DNA of 64,000 nucleotides from Oceanicaulis sp. BBD 1991-10 (lineage in GTDB: Bacteria; Pseudomonadota; Alphaproteobacteria; Caulobacterales; Maricaulaceae): the NCBI GenBank assembly GCA_001657295.1, contig LYSW01000003.1:28979-92978 (forward strand), read 5' to 3'. This document shows positions 45,062-53,725 of this stretch, one piece after another (the stretch's first letter is position 1; every line of letters starts with the position of its first letter). The translations under genes and the position numbers were made by a program. The notes beneath the pieces are model-generated. The model searched no databases and was not told where the DNA came from. It saw nothing but the letters and a program-made list of their open reading frames with translations.

Positions 45062-45094
45062 AAAACGCCGGCGCGCCCCGTGGCGGCCGGCGTC
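45062..45094 (-). terminator. Hairpin between rpsO and pnp
   Basis: ACGCCGGC pairs with GCCGGCGT across a 13-nt loop that could extend the stem, followed on the minus strand by TTTTG. It lies in the 103-bp gap after rpsO and before pnp, where other bacteria carry a partial terminator or RNase III-processed hairpin that sets pnp expression. Confidence 0.55.
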
Positions 45095-45110
45095 TCGTCG
45101 CGGACCCGCC

Positions 45111-45380
45111 CTAACGGCGAAGTCCTAAGCTTTTCACGATGGCCGTGTACCGGCCTTCGTCGACGCCCTTGAGATAATCGAGAAGGCGGCGGCGTTGCGA
45201 CACCATCTTGAGAAGGCCGCGACGGGAGTGGTTGTCTTTCTTATGGCCTTTGAAGTGCTCGGTGAGATTCGCAATGCGCTCGGAGAGCACGGCGATCTGA
45301 ACTTCGGCCGACCCGGTGTCGTTTTCGCCCCGGGCATATTCTTTGATCAGCTCAGCTTTGCGCTCGGCTGTAATCGACAT
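45111..45380 (-). CDS. rpsO: 30S ribosomal protein S15
   Basis: An 89-residue S15: [84 protein letters not shown]. It binds 16S rRNA helices 20-22 early in 30S assembly. It sits between truB (14 bp upstream) and pnp, the standard operon order. Confidence 0.97.
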   Translation of the reverse strand: MSITAERKAELIKEYARGENDTGSAEVQIAVLSERIANLTEHFKGHKKDNHSRRGLLKMVSQRRRLLDYLKGVDEGRYTAIVKSLGLRR

Positions 45381-45394
45381 CGTCTAAAGGGCTC

Positions 45395-46348
45395 CTAATC
45401 CCATTGAAACACGCGGAGCGGCGAGAATTTCCCGGCCCGCGCTTCGCCGATCGCCACCGCCCGGTCTTCGCCCATCGCCAACGCGGCCTTCGAATAATCC
45501 TTGTCCGCTATGGTGCGGGGACGTCGGAGGTCGCGAAGCTTTGAAGCTTGCCGGGGAGGCAGCACGATCGACCGTCCTTGCCTCAACTGAAAAGCCTCTC
45601 CATCGGTCACGGCCAGGGCCGGGATGTCGTCCAGCGCGGTCTCGACCGGGAGAAGGGCTTCCAGCGCGCGCGCCTTATGGACCAAATCTTCAAGCGCGTC
45701 TAGCGAAATGGCATCGTCAACGCCGAAGGGCCCCACCTGGGTCCGGCGCAGCGCCGCCACATGGCCTTCCGCACCCAGCGCGGCCGCCAGGTCGCGGGCC
45801 AGCGCGCGCACATAGGCGCCCTTGCCGCAGCGCATTTCAATCACGCTCAAGTCCGGCGAGGGCGTATCCAACAGGCTGAGCGCGTCGATGCGCACCGGCC
45901 GGGCTTGAAGCTCCACCGCTTCACCGGCCCGCGCCAGATCATAGGCGCGTTCGCCATCCACCTTGATGGCGGAGTATTTCGGCGGGATTTGCTCAATATC
46001 ACCGACAAAGCCTTCCAGCGCGTCTTTGATGTCGGCGGGGTCCGGACGCACATCGCTCTTTGCGATCACGTCGCCTTCCGCATCCTGCGTCGTCGTCGAG
46101 GCGCCCCAGCGGATCGTGAAGCGGTAGGTTTTCCCGGCCTCCTGGGCGAAAGGCACCGTCTTGGTCGCTTCGCCGAACGCGATCGGCAAAACGCCCGACG
46201 CCAGCGGATCCAGCGTGCCGGCATGGCCGGCCTTTTTCGCGTTGAACAGGCGGCGGCAGCGCGACACCGCGTGGGTGGAGGTCATCTCCAGCGGCTTGTC
46301 CAGAACCAGCCAGCCATGGATCGGATCGCCCTTCTTACGCCGGCCCAT
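45395..46348 (-). CDS. truB: tRNA pseudouridine(55) synthase
   Basis: A 317-residue Tru[53 protein letters not shown] with the catalytic Asp at residue 47; [20 protein letters not shown]; a C-terminal PUA-like region. It isomerises U55 in the T-loop of tRNAs. The ATG lies 3 bp after the rbfA stop, so the two are likely coupled. Confidence 0.95.
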   Translation of the reverse strand: MGRRKKGDPIHGWLVLDKPLEMTSTHAVSRCRRLFNAKKAGHAGTLDPLASGVLPIAFGEATKTVPFAQEAGKTYRFTIRWGASTTTQDAEGDVIAKSDVRPDPADIKDALEGFVGDIEQIPPKYSAIKVDGERAYDLARAGEAVELQARPVRIDALSLLDTPSPDLSVIEMRCGKGAYVRALARDLAAALGAEGHVAALRRTQVGPFGVDDAISLDALEDLVHKARALEALLPVETALDDIPALAVTDGEAFQLRQGRSIVLPPRQASKLRDLRRPRTIADKDYSKAALAMGEDRAVAIGEARAGKFSPLRVFQWD

Positions 46349-46351
46349 GCC

Positions 46352-46729
46352 TTAAGCTCCGTCGTCCAGATCGCGCTTCACGCCCGGCCGGTCGAGCACC
46401 TCGTCGATATGGGTGGCTTCGTCAAAGCGGTCGTCGGCGAGGAATTTCAGCTTCGGCGTGAATTTCAGATCGATCTGACGGCCGAGCTCTTTTTGCAGAT
46501 AGCCGGAGGCGCGGTTGAGCGCGTCAGCGACCGCTTCGGGATTGGACTGGCCCAATGCGGACACGAAGACGGTGGCGTGGCGCAGATCCGGGCTCATGCG
46601 CGCTTCGGACACGGTGATGGACGCGCTGGACAGCGCGGCTTCGCGCAAATGGCCTTCGCGAATGATGTCGGCGACCGCCCGGCGAACCAGCTCGCCGGCG
46701 CGCAATTGGCGTTGGGATTGGGCTTTCAT
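46352..46729 (-). CDS. rbfA: Ribosome-binding factor A
   Basis: Start at ATG 46727-46729 (MKAQSQRQLRAGELVRRAVADIIREGHLREAAL), giving 125 residues; upstream in-frame codons are not supported. The KH-like RbfA pattern continues ASITVSEARMSPDLRHATVFVSALGQ and LGRQIDLKFTPKLKFLADDRFDEATHIDEVLD. It assists late 30S maturation and cold adaptation. It is first in rbfA-truB-rpsO-pnp; infB, usually directly upstream, is absent here. Confidence 0.93.
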   Translation of the reverse strand: MKAQSQRQLRAGELVRRAVADIIREGHLREAALSSASITVSEARMSPDLRHATVFVSALGQSNPEAVADALNRASGYLQKELGRQIDLKFTPKLKFLADDRFDEATHIDEVLDRPGVKRDLDDGA

Positions 46730-46866
46730 GGGATGCCTTCTTGGTTTCGAGCGGCCGGGATTGGACCGGCGCGGTCGGGAGGCGGGGATGTACCTGTCCG
46801 ACATTTCATTTGCAAGCGGCGAAGCGGTGTTCCCAGGCTGAGCGATGATCAATCGGGACGATCGCC

Positions 46867-47349
46867 ATGTTTTTGAGCCTTTGCGCCGCCTCCGCCAGCC
46901 TCGCCGTCCAACCTGCGTCTGCGGACCTGACTGCTGAAGATCATGCCCGCGCCTATATGGCGGCTTATTCCGAACTCGACCTGGACGCGATGCGCGCCTG
47001 GCTCAATGAAGACACGGTGTTTGTCGATGAGACCTACGCCGAAGACGGCGATCCCGGCCCGCATATCCTGAACGGCGAAGACGCGGTAATCGCGCTGCTC
47101 GAAAACTTCGTCGCCGAGCTCAATCCGATCGGGCTCAATTTTGAATGGGACTTCGTCTTCGAGAGCAATGACCGGGTGGTGTTCTCGGGATGGGTCAATG
47201 CGCGCTATCCGACCGAAAATCCCGATGAGGTTTTCCAGTGGCGCGCCCGGCAGGTCACCATCTTGACGGTGCGGGACGGCCAGGTGGTCGAGCATCGCGA
47301 TTTTGCGAATTGGGAAGCGCCCGACGAGCAAATCCTGCCGGCTCGATAG
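46867..47349 (+). CDS. Exported SnoaL-like protein (paralogue 1)
   Basis: A 160-residue protein: signal peptide MFLSLCAASASLAVQPASA, then an NTF2/SnoaL-like fold: TAEDHARAYMAAYSELDLDAMRAWLNEDTVFVDETYAEDG, a middle strand FEWDFVFESNDRVVFSGWVNARYPTENPDE, and VTILTVRDGQVVEHRDFANW. It diverges from rbfA with a 137-bp gap and is followed 148 bp downstream by a close paralogue. Probably periplasmic; no ligand or reaction is known. Confidence 0.72.
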   Translation: MFLSLCAASASLAVQPASADLTAEDHARAYMAAYSELDLDAMRAWLNEDTVFVDETYAEDGDPGPHILNGEDAVIALLENFVAELNPIGLNFEWDFVFESNDRVVFSGWVNARYPTENPDEVFQWRARQVTILTVRDGQVVEHRDFANWEAPDEQILPAR

Positions 47350-47497
47350 CCGGCCGGAGCGCCGATCGGACGCCGGCGGACGGACCGGGCGGCGACGGGC
47401 CTTCCTTCGCAAGTCGGCCCGGCGTGCGACATCAGCGCCGCGCCGCGGCGTCCGGCTTTGCGGTATGATGTCGAGGTTGCGCAAAGGAGCGCGCCCG

Positions 47498-47989
47498 ATG
47501 ATTTGCGCCATGATCGCATCCATCGCCTTGACCGCCGCAGCCCCGTCGGAGCCGCTGACCGACCCCGAAGCGATTGCACGCGCCTATCTGGACGCCTATG
47601 TCGCGATTGATCTTGAGACGGTGCGCAGCCTGCAATCAGAAGACTTCATGTTCGCAGACGAGACGCTTGTCGACGCGAACGGCGACGGCGCTTTCGTCTA
47701 CGCGGACGCCGAAGCGTTTCTCGGCCTGATGGCCGAATATGCCGAGACGCATCAGCCGATCTCGGCGCGCCAGGACTGGGACCGCATCTTCGAATCCAAT
47801 GGCCGAGTCGTGTTTAGCGGTCAGGCGACGATCTATTACCCGACCGATAATCCCGCCGAATGGCGGCGCTGGCGCGCGCGTGCGGTGGCGATCATCACCG
47901 TGATCGACGGGCGCGTGACCCGCCACCGGGACTTTGTCGACTATGACGGCCAGGTCTTCGATATCGTGCCGGCGGGGTCGGCGCATTAA
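47498..47989 (+). CDS. Exported SnoaL-like protein (paralogue 2)
   Basis: Start at ATG 47498 with AAAGGAG upstream. 163 residues: short signal-like MICAMIASIALTAAAP, then the same layout as the preceding gene: ARAYLDAYVAIDLETVRSLQSEDFMFADETLVDANGDG, WDRIFESNGRVVFSGQATIYYPTDNPAEWRRWRARAVAIITVIDGRVTRHRDFVDYDGQ. Shared motifs with paralogue 1 (FESN.RVVFSG, YPT.NP, RHRDF or EHRDF) show a tandem duplication. Function unknown. Confidence 0.72.
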   Translation: MICAMIASIALTAAAPSEPLTDPEAIARAYLDAYVAIDLETVRSLQSEDFMFADETLVDANGDGAFVYADAEAFLGLMAEYAETHQPISARQDWDRIFESNGRVVFSGQATIYYPTDNPAEWRRWRARAVAIITVIDGRVTRHRDFVDYDGQVFDIVPAGSAH

Positions 47990-48381
47990 CCGGCGCCGCC
48001 GGCGATCCGGGCCCCGCCAGCTCCGCATTCCTCTCCTGGCGGGCCTTGAGGCGCGGCGGGCGCAATGGCGCCTTGGGCGGCGCCTCGGGCGGGATGAGCG
48101 CCTGGACCGCCAATAGCGCGCCCGGAACCCGAGACCCGGCGAATAACGACCTGCTGAATTCAGCCTCATAAACTTGAATTGAATTCAATTCAAGTTTATG
48201 AGGGAAGCGCTTTGCGAGCGGAATGGCGGCGCGGCGATGAGTGTCGAATGGCCTGAAGCGACGCGCGAAGCGCGCCGGCCTGGTCGCTAGAACCTCCGCA
48301 GCGCGGCGCCAGGCGCCGGGTGATTCAAGGCGGAAGGGCGGCGCACAGGATCAAAGGGCCGCGAGATGGAAGGATCGGCCG
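47990..48381. other. Gene-free region with palindrome upstream of TetR gene
   Basis: 392 bp with no convincing gene. It contains the 12-bp palindrome GCTGAATTCAGC (48153-48164) and the adjoining 40-bp perfect palindrome (48164-48203), both AT-rich against a GC-rich background. The remaining ~180 bp before the TetR ATG is GC-rich with an open frame that looks non-genic (Arg/Ala low complexity). Confidence 0.6.
48164..48203. promoter_or_regulatory. 40-bp perfect palindrome, candidate TetR operator
   Basis: Every base of 48164-48183 is mirrored by its complement in 48184-48203, centred on GAATTC. The inner part is TTGAATTGAATTCAATTCAA, the outer part CCTCATAAAC/GTTTATGAGG. It lies about 180 bp upstream of a TetR gene in an otherwise GC-rich stretch. 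No T tract follows, so it is not a classic terminator. Long symmetric sites like this commonly bind dimeric regulators of the TetR type; that role is inferred from position. Confidence 0.6.
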
Positions 48382-49038
48382 ATGAGTGAAGTGAAAACCC
48401 GATCCGCGGCGATGAAACCGCGCAAATCCCAGCGCCGGGGCGGCAAGACCCGTCTGGCGCTGCTGGACGCCGCCACGGCCGAGCTGATGGCGGGTCAGGG
48501 CGAGGCGGAGATGGCGGCGATCGCCGAGCGCGCCGGCGTGTCGGTGGGGCTCGCCTATCATCATTTCGGCTCCAAGGCCGGCCTGATCGCCGCCGTGGTT
48601 GAAGATTTCTACGCCCGCTATACGGACACGGTGAACGCCCGCTTTGAGGGTCCGAGCTGGTCTGAGCGCGAGTTTAAGCGCACACAGGCGCTGGTGGATT
48701 TCTTCCTCGACGAACCGTTCGCCCGGACCCTGTTGGGCCCGCTGGGCCGCTCGCCCGACGTAGTCAACGCCGAAGCCGGGTGTATGGCCGCCATGATCGA
48801 TCTGAGCGCGCGCAATATCGCATCCGGGCAGGCCTCCGGCGAACTCGATCCGGACATGGACCCGATGCTGGCCGGCGCTTTCGTGCTCGGCGGCGTGCGC
48901 CAATGCCTGGCGGTCGCCCTGGCCGCCGACGCGCAGCCCGACCGGCGCGCGCTGGCCGCCGACGCGCAGCCCGACCGGCGCGCGCTGGCCGGCATGGCCT
49001 GGCGGCATATCGCCCACGCCCTGGGCGCGAACATCTGA
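48382..49038 (+). CDS. TetR-family transcriptional regulator
   Basis: Start at ATG 48382 with GGAAGGA seven bases upstream. 218 residues. N-terminal basic arm KPRKSQRRGGKTR, then the helix-turn-helix AAIAERAGVSVGLAYHHFGSKAGLIAAVVEDFYARY. The C-terminal ligand domain contains an exact 11-residue duplication (ALAADAQPDRR, AADAQPDRRAL) caused by a 33-bp tandem repeat at 48922-48987. It is followed by a phytanoyl-CoA dioxygenase-like gene 14 bp downstream, likely its regulatory partner. Confidence 0.88.
   Translation: MSEVKTRSAAMKPRKSQRRGGKTRLALLDAATAELMAGQGEAEMAAIAERAGVSVGLAYHHFGSKAGLIAAVVEDFYARYTDTVNARFEGPSWSEREFKRTQALVDFFLDEPFARTLLGPLGRSPDVVNAEAGCMAAMIDLSARNIASGQASGELDPDMDPMLAGAFVLGGVRQCLAVALAADAQPDRRALAADAQPDRRALAGMAWRHIAHALGANI
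48922..48987 (+). repeat. 33-bp exact tandem duplication within TetR gene
   Basis: Two identical 33-bp units (starting GCCGCCGACGCGCAGCC) lie head to tail at 48922-48954 and 48955-48987. Being a multiple of three, the duplication keeps the reading frame and inserts 11 residues (AADAQPDRRAL) in a C-terminal helix of the regulator. Perfect identity suggests a recent event or a slippage hot spot. Confidence 0.9.
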
Positions 49039-49052
49039 CAGGAGGACGCCGA

Positions 49053-49907
49053 ATGGCTGACGCTGAAGGCCTTGTGCTGGAGAATCAGGACGCGCTGAGC
49101 GGTGACATCGCCAGCACCTACAAGAAAAAAGCGATCGACGGCGTCGCGCCGCAGGCGGACGCCCTGGCTGTGTTTGACCGGGACGGATATGTCGTCCTGA
49201 AGGGCCTGCTCGATCCGGATCGGCTACGGCGCGTCGTCGCCGCGACCCGAGCCTGCCTGGGGCCGACCGGGCGCAACAGCTTTGAAGGTTTCAGGACCCA
49301 GCGCGCCTATGCCTTGCTGGCGAAATCCCGCGATCTCGACATCCTGGCGGCGCATCCGCAAATCCTGGGCTTCTTGAAAGCCCGGCTGCACTCGGAGCCG
49401 TTGCTGTCGGCCTTTCTGGCGATCAATATCCGGCCGGGCGAAGACCAGCAGATTCCCCATTATGACGACGGGTTCTACAACGCCCCGCGGCCCGGCCCGG
49501 TGCAGGGCCTGTCGGTGATCTGGGCGCTCGATCCCTTCAGCATCGAAAACGGCGCGACCCGGGTCTGGCCGGGCAGCCATCTTTGGCCTAACGGCCGCGA
49601 ACCCGGCGACGCCGATGCGTCGATCCAGGCGGTGATGGAGGCGGGCGACGCCATCGTCTTCAATGGTGCGCTCTGGCATGCCGGCGGCGCGAACACGACG
49701 ACGGATCAGTTTCGGCTGGCGGTGACCGCGCAATATTGCGCGCCCTGGCTGCGCACCCAGGAGAATATGAGCCTGTCCGTGCCGCCCAAAACCGTCGCGA
49801 CGCTGGCCGATCCCCTGCCCTCGCTCCTGGGCTATCAGATCCACCCGCCCTTCATGGGCCATGTCAACGGCATGCATCCGCGCCGATTGCTGGAAGAGAA
49901 GGCGTAG
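49053..49907 (+). CDS. Phytanoyl-CoA dioxygenase (PhyH)-family Fe(II)/2-oxoglutarate oxygenase
   Basis: Start at ATG 49053 with AGGAGG upstream; 284 residues. N-terminal ALAVFDRDGYVVLKGLLDPDRLRRVV, then the double-stranded beta-helix core. Iron ligands are His136 and Asp138 (QIPHYDDGFY) and His209 (ALWHAGGANTTTDQFR), with Arg221 to hold 2-oxoglutarate. WALDPFSIENGATRVWPGSHLW is typical of PhyH. It would hydroxylate or otherwise oxidise a small molecule; the substrate is unknown. It lies 14 bp after the TetR gene, so it is very likely co-transcribed with it. Confidence 0.9.
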   Translation: MADAEGLVLENQDALSGDIASTYKKKAIDGVAPQADALAVFDRDGYVVLKGLLDPDRLRRVVAATRACLGPTGRNSFEGFRTQRAYALLAKSRDLDILAAHPQILGFLKARLHSEPLLSAFLAINIRPGEDQQIPHYDDGFYNAPRPGPVQGLSVIWALDPFSIENGATRVWPGSHLWPNGREPGDADASIQAVMEAGDAIVFNGALWHAGGANTTTDQFRLAVTAQYCAPWLRTQENMSLSVPPKTVATLADPLPSLLGYQIHPPFMGHVNGMHPRRLLEEKA

Positions 49908-49911
49908 GCCT

Positions 49912-50265
49912 TCAGCGCGCGAGGCCCGCCTCAGCCATCCTGGCGGCGTAATCCGCCATCATCGCTTCGGCGTTCTCGCCCAGCTCGTAAAGATAGTCCC
50001 AGGAGAAGATGCCGGAGCTATGCCCGTCGTCGAATTTGAGGCGTACGGCATAGCGTCCGACGGGTTCGGCGTCGTCGATCCCGACATCGGACTTGCCGGC
50101 CACAAGCTGCTTCTGGCTGGCATGGTGGCCCTGGACTTCAGCGGACGGGCTTTCGACACGCAAGAGCTCGAAGGGAATCGAAAACCGCTCTCCGTCCTCG
50201 AACGAGATATCGAGCTGTTTTGCGCCGCGCTTGAACGTCAGCTGGGTCGGCCAGATCCTGCTCAC
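49912..50265 (-). CDS. DUF971 (gamma-butyrobetaine hydroxylase N-terminal-like) protein
   Basis: Start is a GTG at 50263-50265 with AAGG just upstream; 117 residues. IWPTQLTFKRGAKQLDISFEDGERFSIPFELLRVESPSAEVQGH, VGIDDAEPVGRYAVRLKFDDGHSSGIFSWDYLYELG fits DUF971. This domain also forms the N-terminus of gamma-butyrobetaine and trimethyllysine hydroxylases but stands alone in many bacteria. Located 5 bp after the Trm112-like gene on the same strand. Role unknown. Confidence 0.88.
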   Translation of the reverse strand: MSRIWPTQLTFKRGAKQLDISFEDGERFSIPFELLRVESPSAEVQGHHASQKQLVAGKSDVGIDDAEPVGRYAVRLKFDDGHSSGIFSWDYLYELGENAEAMMADYAARMAEAGLAR

Positions 50266-50270
50266 CGGCC

Positions 50271-50480
50271 TTAAGCGTCCAGTTCGCGGGCTTCTTCAGG
50301 CAGCATGATCGGCACGCCTTCGCGGATCGGATAGGCGAGGCCGGCCGCCTTGGAGATCAGCTCGCCGGCCTCCCGGTCATACTCCAGCGGTTCGCGGGTG
50401 ACGGGGCAGACCAGAATCTCCAGCAGCTTCGGGTCAACGCCGCCGGGATCGGTTTTTGAAGTGTCGGAGTTCTCGCTCAT
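50271..50480 (-). CDS. Trm112-family small protein
   Basis: A 69-residue protein: [55 protein letters not shown]. The [10 protein letters not shown]...[13 protein letters not shown] core is Trm112/UPF0434. Eukaryotic Trm112 activates methyltransferases; the bacterial role is unclear. The zinc-binding CPxC pattern is not complete here (CPVT), as in other UPF0434 members. It is immediately upstream of the DUF971 gene. Confidence 0.88.
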   Translation of the reverse strand: MSENSDTSKTDPGGVDPKLLEILVCPVTREPLEYDREAGELISKAAGLAYPIREGVPIMLPEEARELDA

Positions 50481-50574
50481 GACTGTTTAGGTAAGCGCTG
50501 CGCGCCGCATCGTCCAGATGCTCGCGCGCCGATGCTGCGCTTCCTATATGCCAGACCGTCGCCAGCCATAGCGG

Positions 50575-51030
50575 ATGCACGTCTTGCGCCCTGTTTTTCG
50601 ACTGATTGTTCTCATCCTCGCCGGTCTGCTCGCCGCCTGCGGACCCGGGGGCGATCGCGCGATGAATGAACCGGTCTCAAGCCTGTCCGGCGCCGGCGAA
50701 CCGGCCGCCCCGCCGGACCCGCGGCTTGAAGGGCGGTGGATCGCCGTTCTGACCACATCGGCGGCGCCCCGCCCGCTGGACCTTGAGATCGACCTGTCCG
50801 GCCTTGAGCCCTCTGTCGTCCTGACCGCGCCCGATCAGGGCGGCGCCGTCATTGCGTTTGAACAAGTGCGGATGGACGGGTCCTGGGTCGGCTTTGCAAC
50901 ACCGCTCGGCGCGCTTCGATTTGAAGGCGCGCTGGCGGGCGACGACCAGATCAGCGGCGAGATCCACCAGGGCGGGCTGGCCAGCGCCTTGACCTGGACT
51001 CGGGCCGAGGCGCCTCAACCCCGCCAGTAG
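50575..51030 (+). CDS. Predicted lipoprotein, unknown function
   Basis: A 151-residue protein with a lipoprotein signal: basic start, hydrophobic [15 protein letters not shown], lipobox LAAC with Cys near residue 22. The mature part is Pro/Ala-rich then beta-rich ([42 protein letters not shown]) and resembles no family I know. It converges on trpS with a 16-bp overlap, so its C-terminus is encoded opposite the end of trpS. Confidence 0.65.
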   Translation: MHVLRPVFRLIVLILAGLLAACGPGGDRAMNEPVSSLSGAGEPAAPPDPRLEGRWIAVLTTSAAPRPLDLEIDLSGLEPSVVLTAPDQGGAVIAFEQVRMDGSWVGFATPLGALRFEGALAGDDQISGEIHQGGLASALTWTRAEAPQPRQ

Positions 51031-52052
51031 CCCACCAGTCGCTTGGCTTCCGCGATCACAGGCTCGGCGGCCGCATTCGCGCGCTCGGCGCCCAGGCGGA
51101 GCACGCGGTCGATTTCGGCGCGGTCGGCGATCAGGCGGGCATACTCTCCGCTGATCGGCGCGATGAACTCGACCGCGGCGTCAGCCAGCTTCGGCTTGAA
51201 GGCTCCGAAGCCCTGGCCGGCGAATTCGTCCAGCACCGCCTCGACGCTGGTTCCGGTCAAGGCCGCGTAGATGCCGACCAGATTGCGCGCCTCGGGCCGG
51301 CTATTGAGCTCGGCTTCGGATTCCGGCAGCGGTTCGGGATCGGTCTTCGCCTTCTTGATCTTGCGGGCGATGGTGTCGGCGTCATCGTCCAGATTGATCC
51401 GCGAATTGTCGCTGGGGTCGGATTTGGACATTTTCGCCGCACCGTCCTTCAGGCTCATGATGCGCGCGCCGTGATCCTGAATCACCGGCTCGGGCAGCGG
51501 AAACACCGCGTCGCCGTTTCCGAAATCGCGGTTGAAGCGCGCGGCGATGTCCCGGGACAGCTCCAGATGCTGTTTCTGGTCTTCGCCCACGGGGACATGG
51601 GTCGCCTTGTAGACAAGGATGTCGGCCGCCTGCAGGACCGGATAGGTGAACAGGCCGACGCTGGCGCGTTCGGCGTCCTTGCCCGCCTTGTCTTTGAACT
51701 GGGTCATGCGCTCGAGCCAGCCCAGACGCGCCACGCACTGGAAAATCCAGGCCAGTTCGGCATGGGCGGGGACCGCCGATTGGGCGAAGATCGCGCTTTT
51801 GGACGGATCGACCCCCGCGGCCATATAGGCCGCCGCCGCCGAGCGCACGCGCCCTGGCAATCGGGCCGGGTCGCCGGCCACCGTGATCGCATGAAGATCG
51901 ACCACGCAATAGAAGCATTCCGCGCCGGAGTTCTGCAGCGCGACCCACCATTTCAGAGCGCCGAGATAATTGCCGAGATGCAGGCCGCCCGTGGGCTGCA
52001 TGCCGGACAGAATGCGCTCTGGACCGGTGTAATCGGTCGGGGTCTCGCTCAT
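51015..52052 (-). CDS. trpS: Tryptophanyl-tRNA synthetase
   Basis: A 345-residue class I synthetase: HIGH-like motif [84 protein letters not shown] in [18 protein letters not shown]. It charges tRNA-Trp. It follows murJ (70 bp) in the conserved alphaproteobacterial glnD-murJ-trpS order. Confidence 0.96.
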   Translation of the reverse strand: MSETPTDYTGPERILSGMQPTGGLHLGNYLGALKWWVALQNSGAECFYCVVDLHAITVAGDPARLPGRVRSAAAAYMAAGVDPSKSAIFAQSAVPAHAELAWIFQCVARLGWLERMTQFKDKAGKDAERASVGLFTYPVLQAADILVYKATHVPVGEDQKQHLELSRDIAARFNRDFGNGDAVFPLPEPVIQDHGARIMSLKDGAAKMSKSDPSDNSRINLDDDADTIARKIKKAKTDPEPLPESEAELNSRPEARNLVGIYAALTGTSVEAVLDEFAGQGFGAFKPKLADAAVEFIAPISGEYARLIADRAEIDRVLRLGAERANAAAEPVIAEAKRLVGYWRG

Positions 52053-52122
52053 GATCGCGTTCCTAGCTGGAGGCTGTTGGGTCCGCGGTGATAGCCGGGC
52101 GGGCGCGCAGGCTCAAGCCGCT

Positions 52123-53721
52123 TCAGTCGGAAGCCTGGGAGGCGGGCGCGGGCGGCGGCGGGCGGCGCAGAGCGGCGACAAGCTCCGAGGGGCGCAGGGC
52201 GCCGAGCGCCAGGGCGGCGGCGCCGTAAACGCCCACGCCGGCCGAAACGACGACGACCAGCGCGGCGGGCGTGGCCAGGAGCCCGGGCAAGAGCGTCGAT
52301 GCGACGTGCTCAAGCCCCGGCCGTGCATTCTGGTCCAGCGCCCAGATGCATGCCGCCATCACGGCGACTGCGCCGAGAATCCGCGGCAGCCGGTCCGCCA
52401 GGCGGCGGTCGATCTGATACTGGCCGCGGCGCATCAGCGTTCCCGCCAGCAAGATGGCGTTCAGCCAGCCGGCCAGCGAGGTCGCCAACGCCAGACCGGC
52501 GAATTTCATGGGTCCGAAGAACAACACGACCCCCACGACCAGATTCACCGCCACTGAAATCGCGGCGAATTTCATCGGCGTCACCGTGTCTTCGCGGGCG
52601 AAGAAACCCGGCGAAAAGACTTTGATCATGACGAAAGCCGGCAGGCCGGCGGCATAAAGCATCACCGCGATCGAGGTGTTGACGCGATCCTCCGGCCCGA
52701 AGGCGCCGCGTTCGAACAAACCCGCCACGATCAGCTCGGCGATGACGATCAGCGCAGCGGCGGCCGGCAAGGTCAGCGCGAAAGAAATCTCCAGCGCCCG
52801 GTTCACGCCGGCGTTGGCCTCCTCCGGCGCGCCGGCGCGCAGGCGTTTGGTGAGCGCGGGCAGGAGCGCCACGCCCATGGCGATGCCGATCACGCCCAGG
52901 GGCAGCTGGTAGAGCCGGTCGGCGTAATAAATCCAGGACCGCGCGCCTTCCTGCAAAGTCGCGATGGAGCTGGCGACCAGCTGATTGATATGGGTGACGC
53001 CGGCCGCCGCGGCGCCCGGCACGCCCAGCACCAGCAGCCGCTTCACCGCCGGGGTCAGGCGCGGCGCGGCGAAGCCCAGCTTCACACCCGCCCGGCGCGC
53101 CGCGAGAACGAGCCAGATCACCTGGAGGACGCCGGCGAAGGTCACGCCGATGCATAACAGCCAGGCGAGCGTGCCATAGGGGCCCTGCCCCCAGGTCAGC
53201 AGCGAGATCAGCACGATGTTGAGCAGGATCGGCGCGGCGGCGGCGGCGGCGAAGCGCTCATGGGAATTCAACGCCCCTGACAGCATCGCCGCGATCGACA
53301 TGCATAATAGATAAGGCATGGTGATCTGCGTGAGCAGGACGGCGAAAGCGAACAGGTCCGGGTCTTCGATGAAGCCGGGGCCGAGGGCGAACATCAGCCA
53401 GGGCATGACCAGCTGAGCGATGACGACGATCAACAGCACGCTGGTTGTCAGGACGCTGAGCACCTCGCGCGCGAACCGGCCCGCCTCATCTGCGCCATGC
53501 TCCTCCAGCCGGCCCGCGTAAAGCGGCACGAAGGCGGCGTTGAACGCCCCTTCGGCGAAAATGCGGCGGAAGAGATTGGGAAATTGAAGGGCGACGAAGA
53601 AGGCGTCGGCGACCGGCCCGGCGCCCAGGCGCGCGGCCAGCAACATGTCGCGCACCAGACCCAGGACCCGGCTGACCATCGTGAAGCCGCCGACGACGGC
53701 TGAAGATCTCAGCAAGCGCAT
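52123..53721 (-). CDS. murJ: Lipid II flippase MurJ
   Basis: A 532-residue, about 14-helix MATE/MOP-type transporter. N-terminus LLRSSAVVGGFTMVSRVLGLVRDMLLAARLGAGPVADAFFVALQFPNLFRRIFAEGAFNAAFVPLYAG is characteristic. It flips lipid II across the inner membrane for peptidoglycan synthesis. The ATG lies 4 bp after the glnD stop, which suggests coupled expression. Confidence 0.95.
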   Translation of the reverse strand: MRLLRSSAVVGGFTMVSRVLGLVRDMLLAARLGAGPVADAFFVALQFPNLFRRIFAEGAFNAAFVPLYAGRLEEHGADEAGRFAREVLSVLTTSVLLIVVIAQLVMPWLMFALGPGFIEDPDLFAFAVLLTQITMPYLLCMSIAAMLSGALNSHERFAAAAAAPILLNIVLISLLTWGQGPYGTLAWLLCIGVTFAGVLQVIWLVLAARRAGVKLGFAAPRLTPAVKRLLVLGVPGAAAAGVTHINQLVASSIATLQEGARSWIYYADRLYQLPLGVIGIAMGVALLPALTKRLRAGAPEEANAGVNRALEISFALTLPAAAALIVIAELIVAGLFERGAFGPEDRVNTSIAVMLYAAGLPAFVMIKVFSPGFFAREDTVTPMKFAAISVAVNLVVGVVLFFGPMKFAGLALATSLAGWLNAILLAGTLMRRGQYQIDRRLADRLPRILGAVAVMAACIWALDQNARPGLEHVASTLLPGLLATPAALVVVVSAGVGVYGAAALALGALRPSELVAALRRPPPPAPASQASD

Positions 53722-53725
53722 CGCG

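Noticed and set aside
43019..45172. 717-residue open frame antisense to pnp
   Set aside because: It is the complement of a highly conserved gene in a GC-rich genome, His/Asp/Gly/Arg-rich with no recognisable domain; antisense frames of this type are expected.
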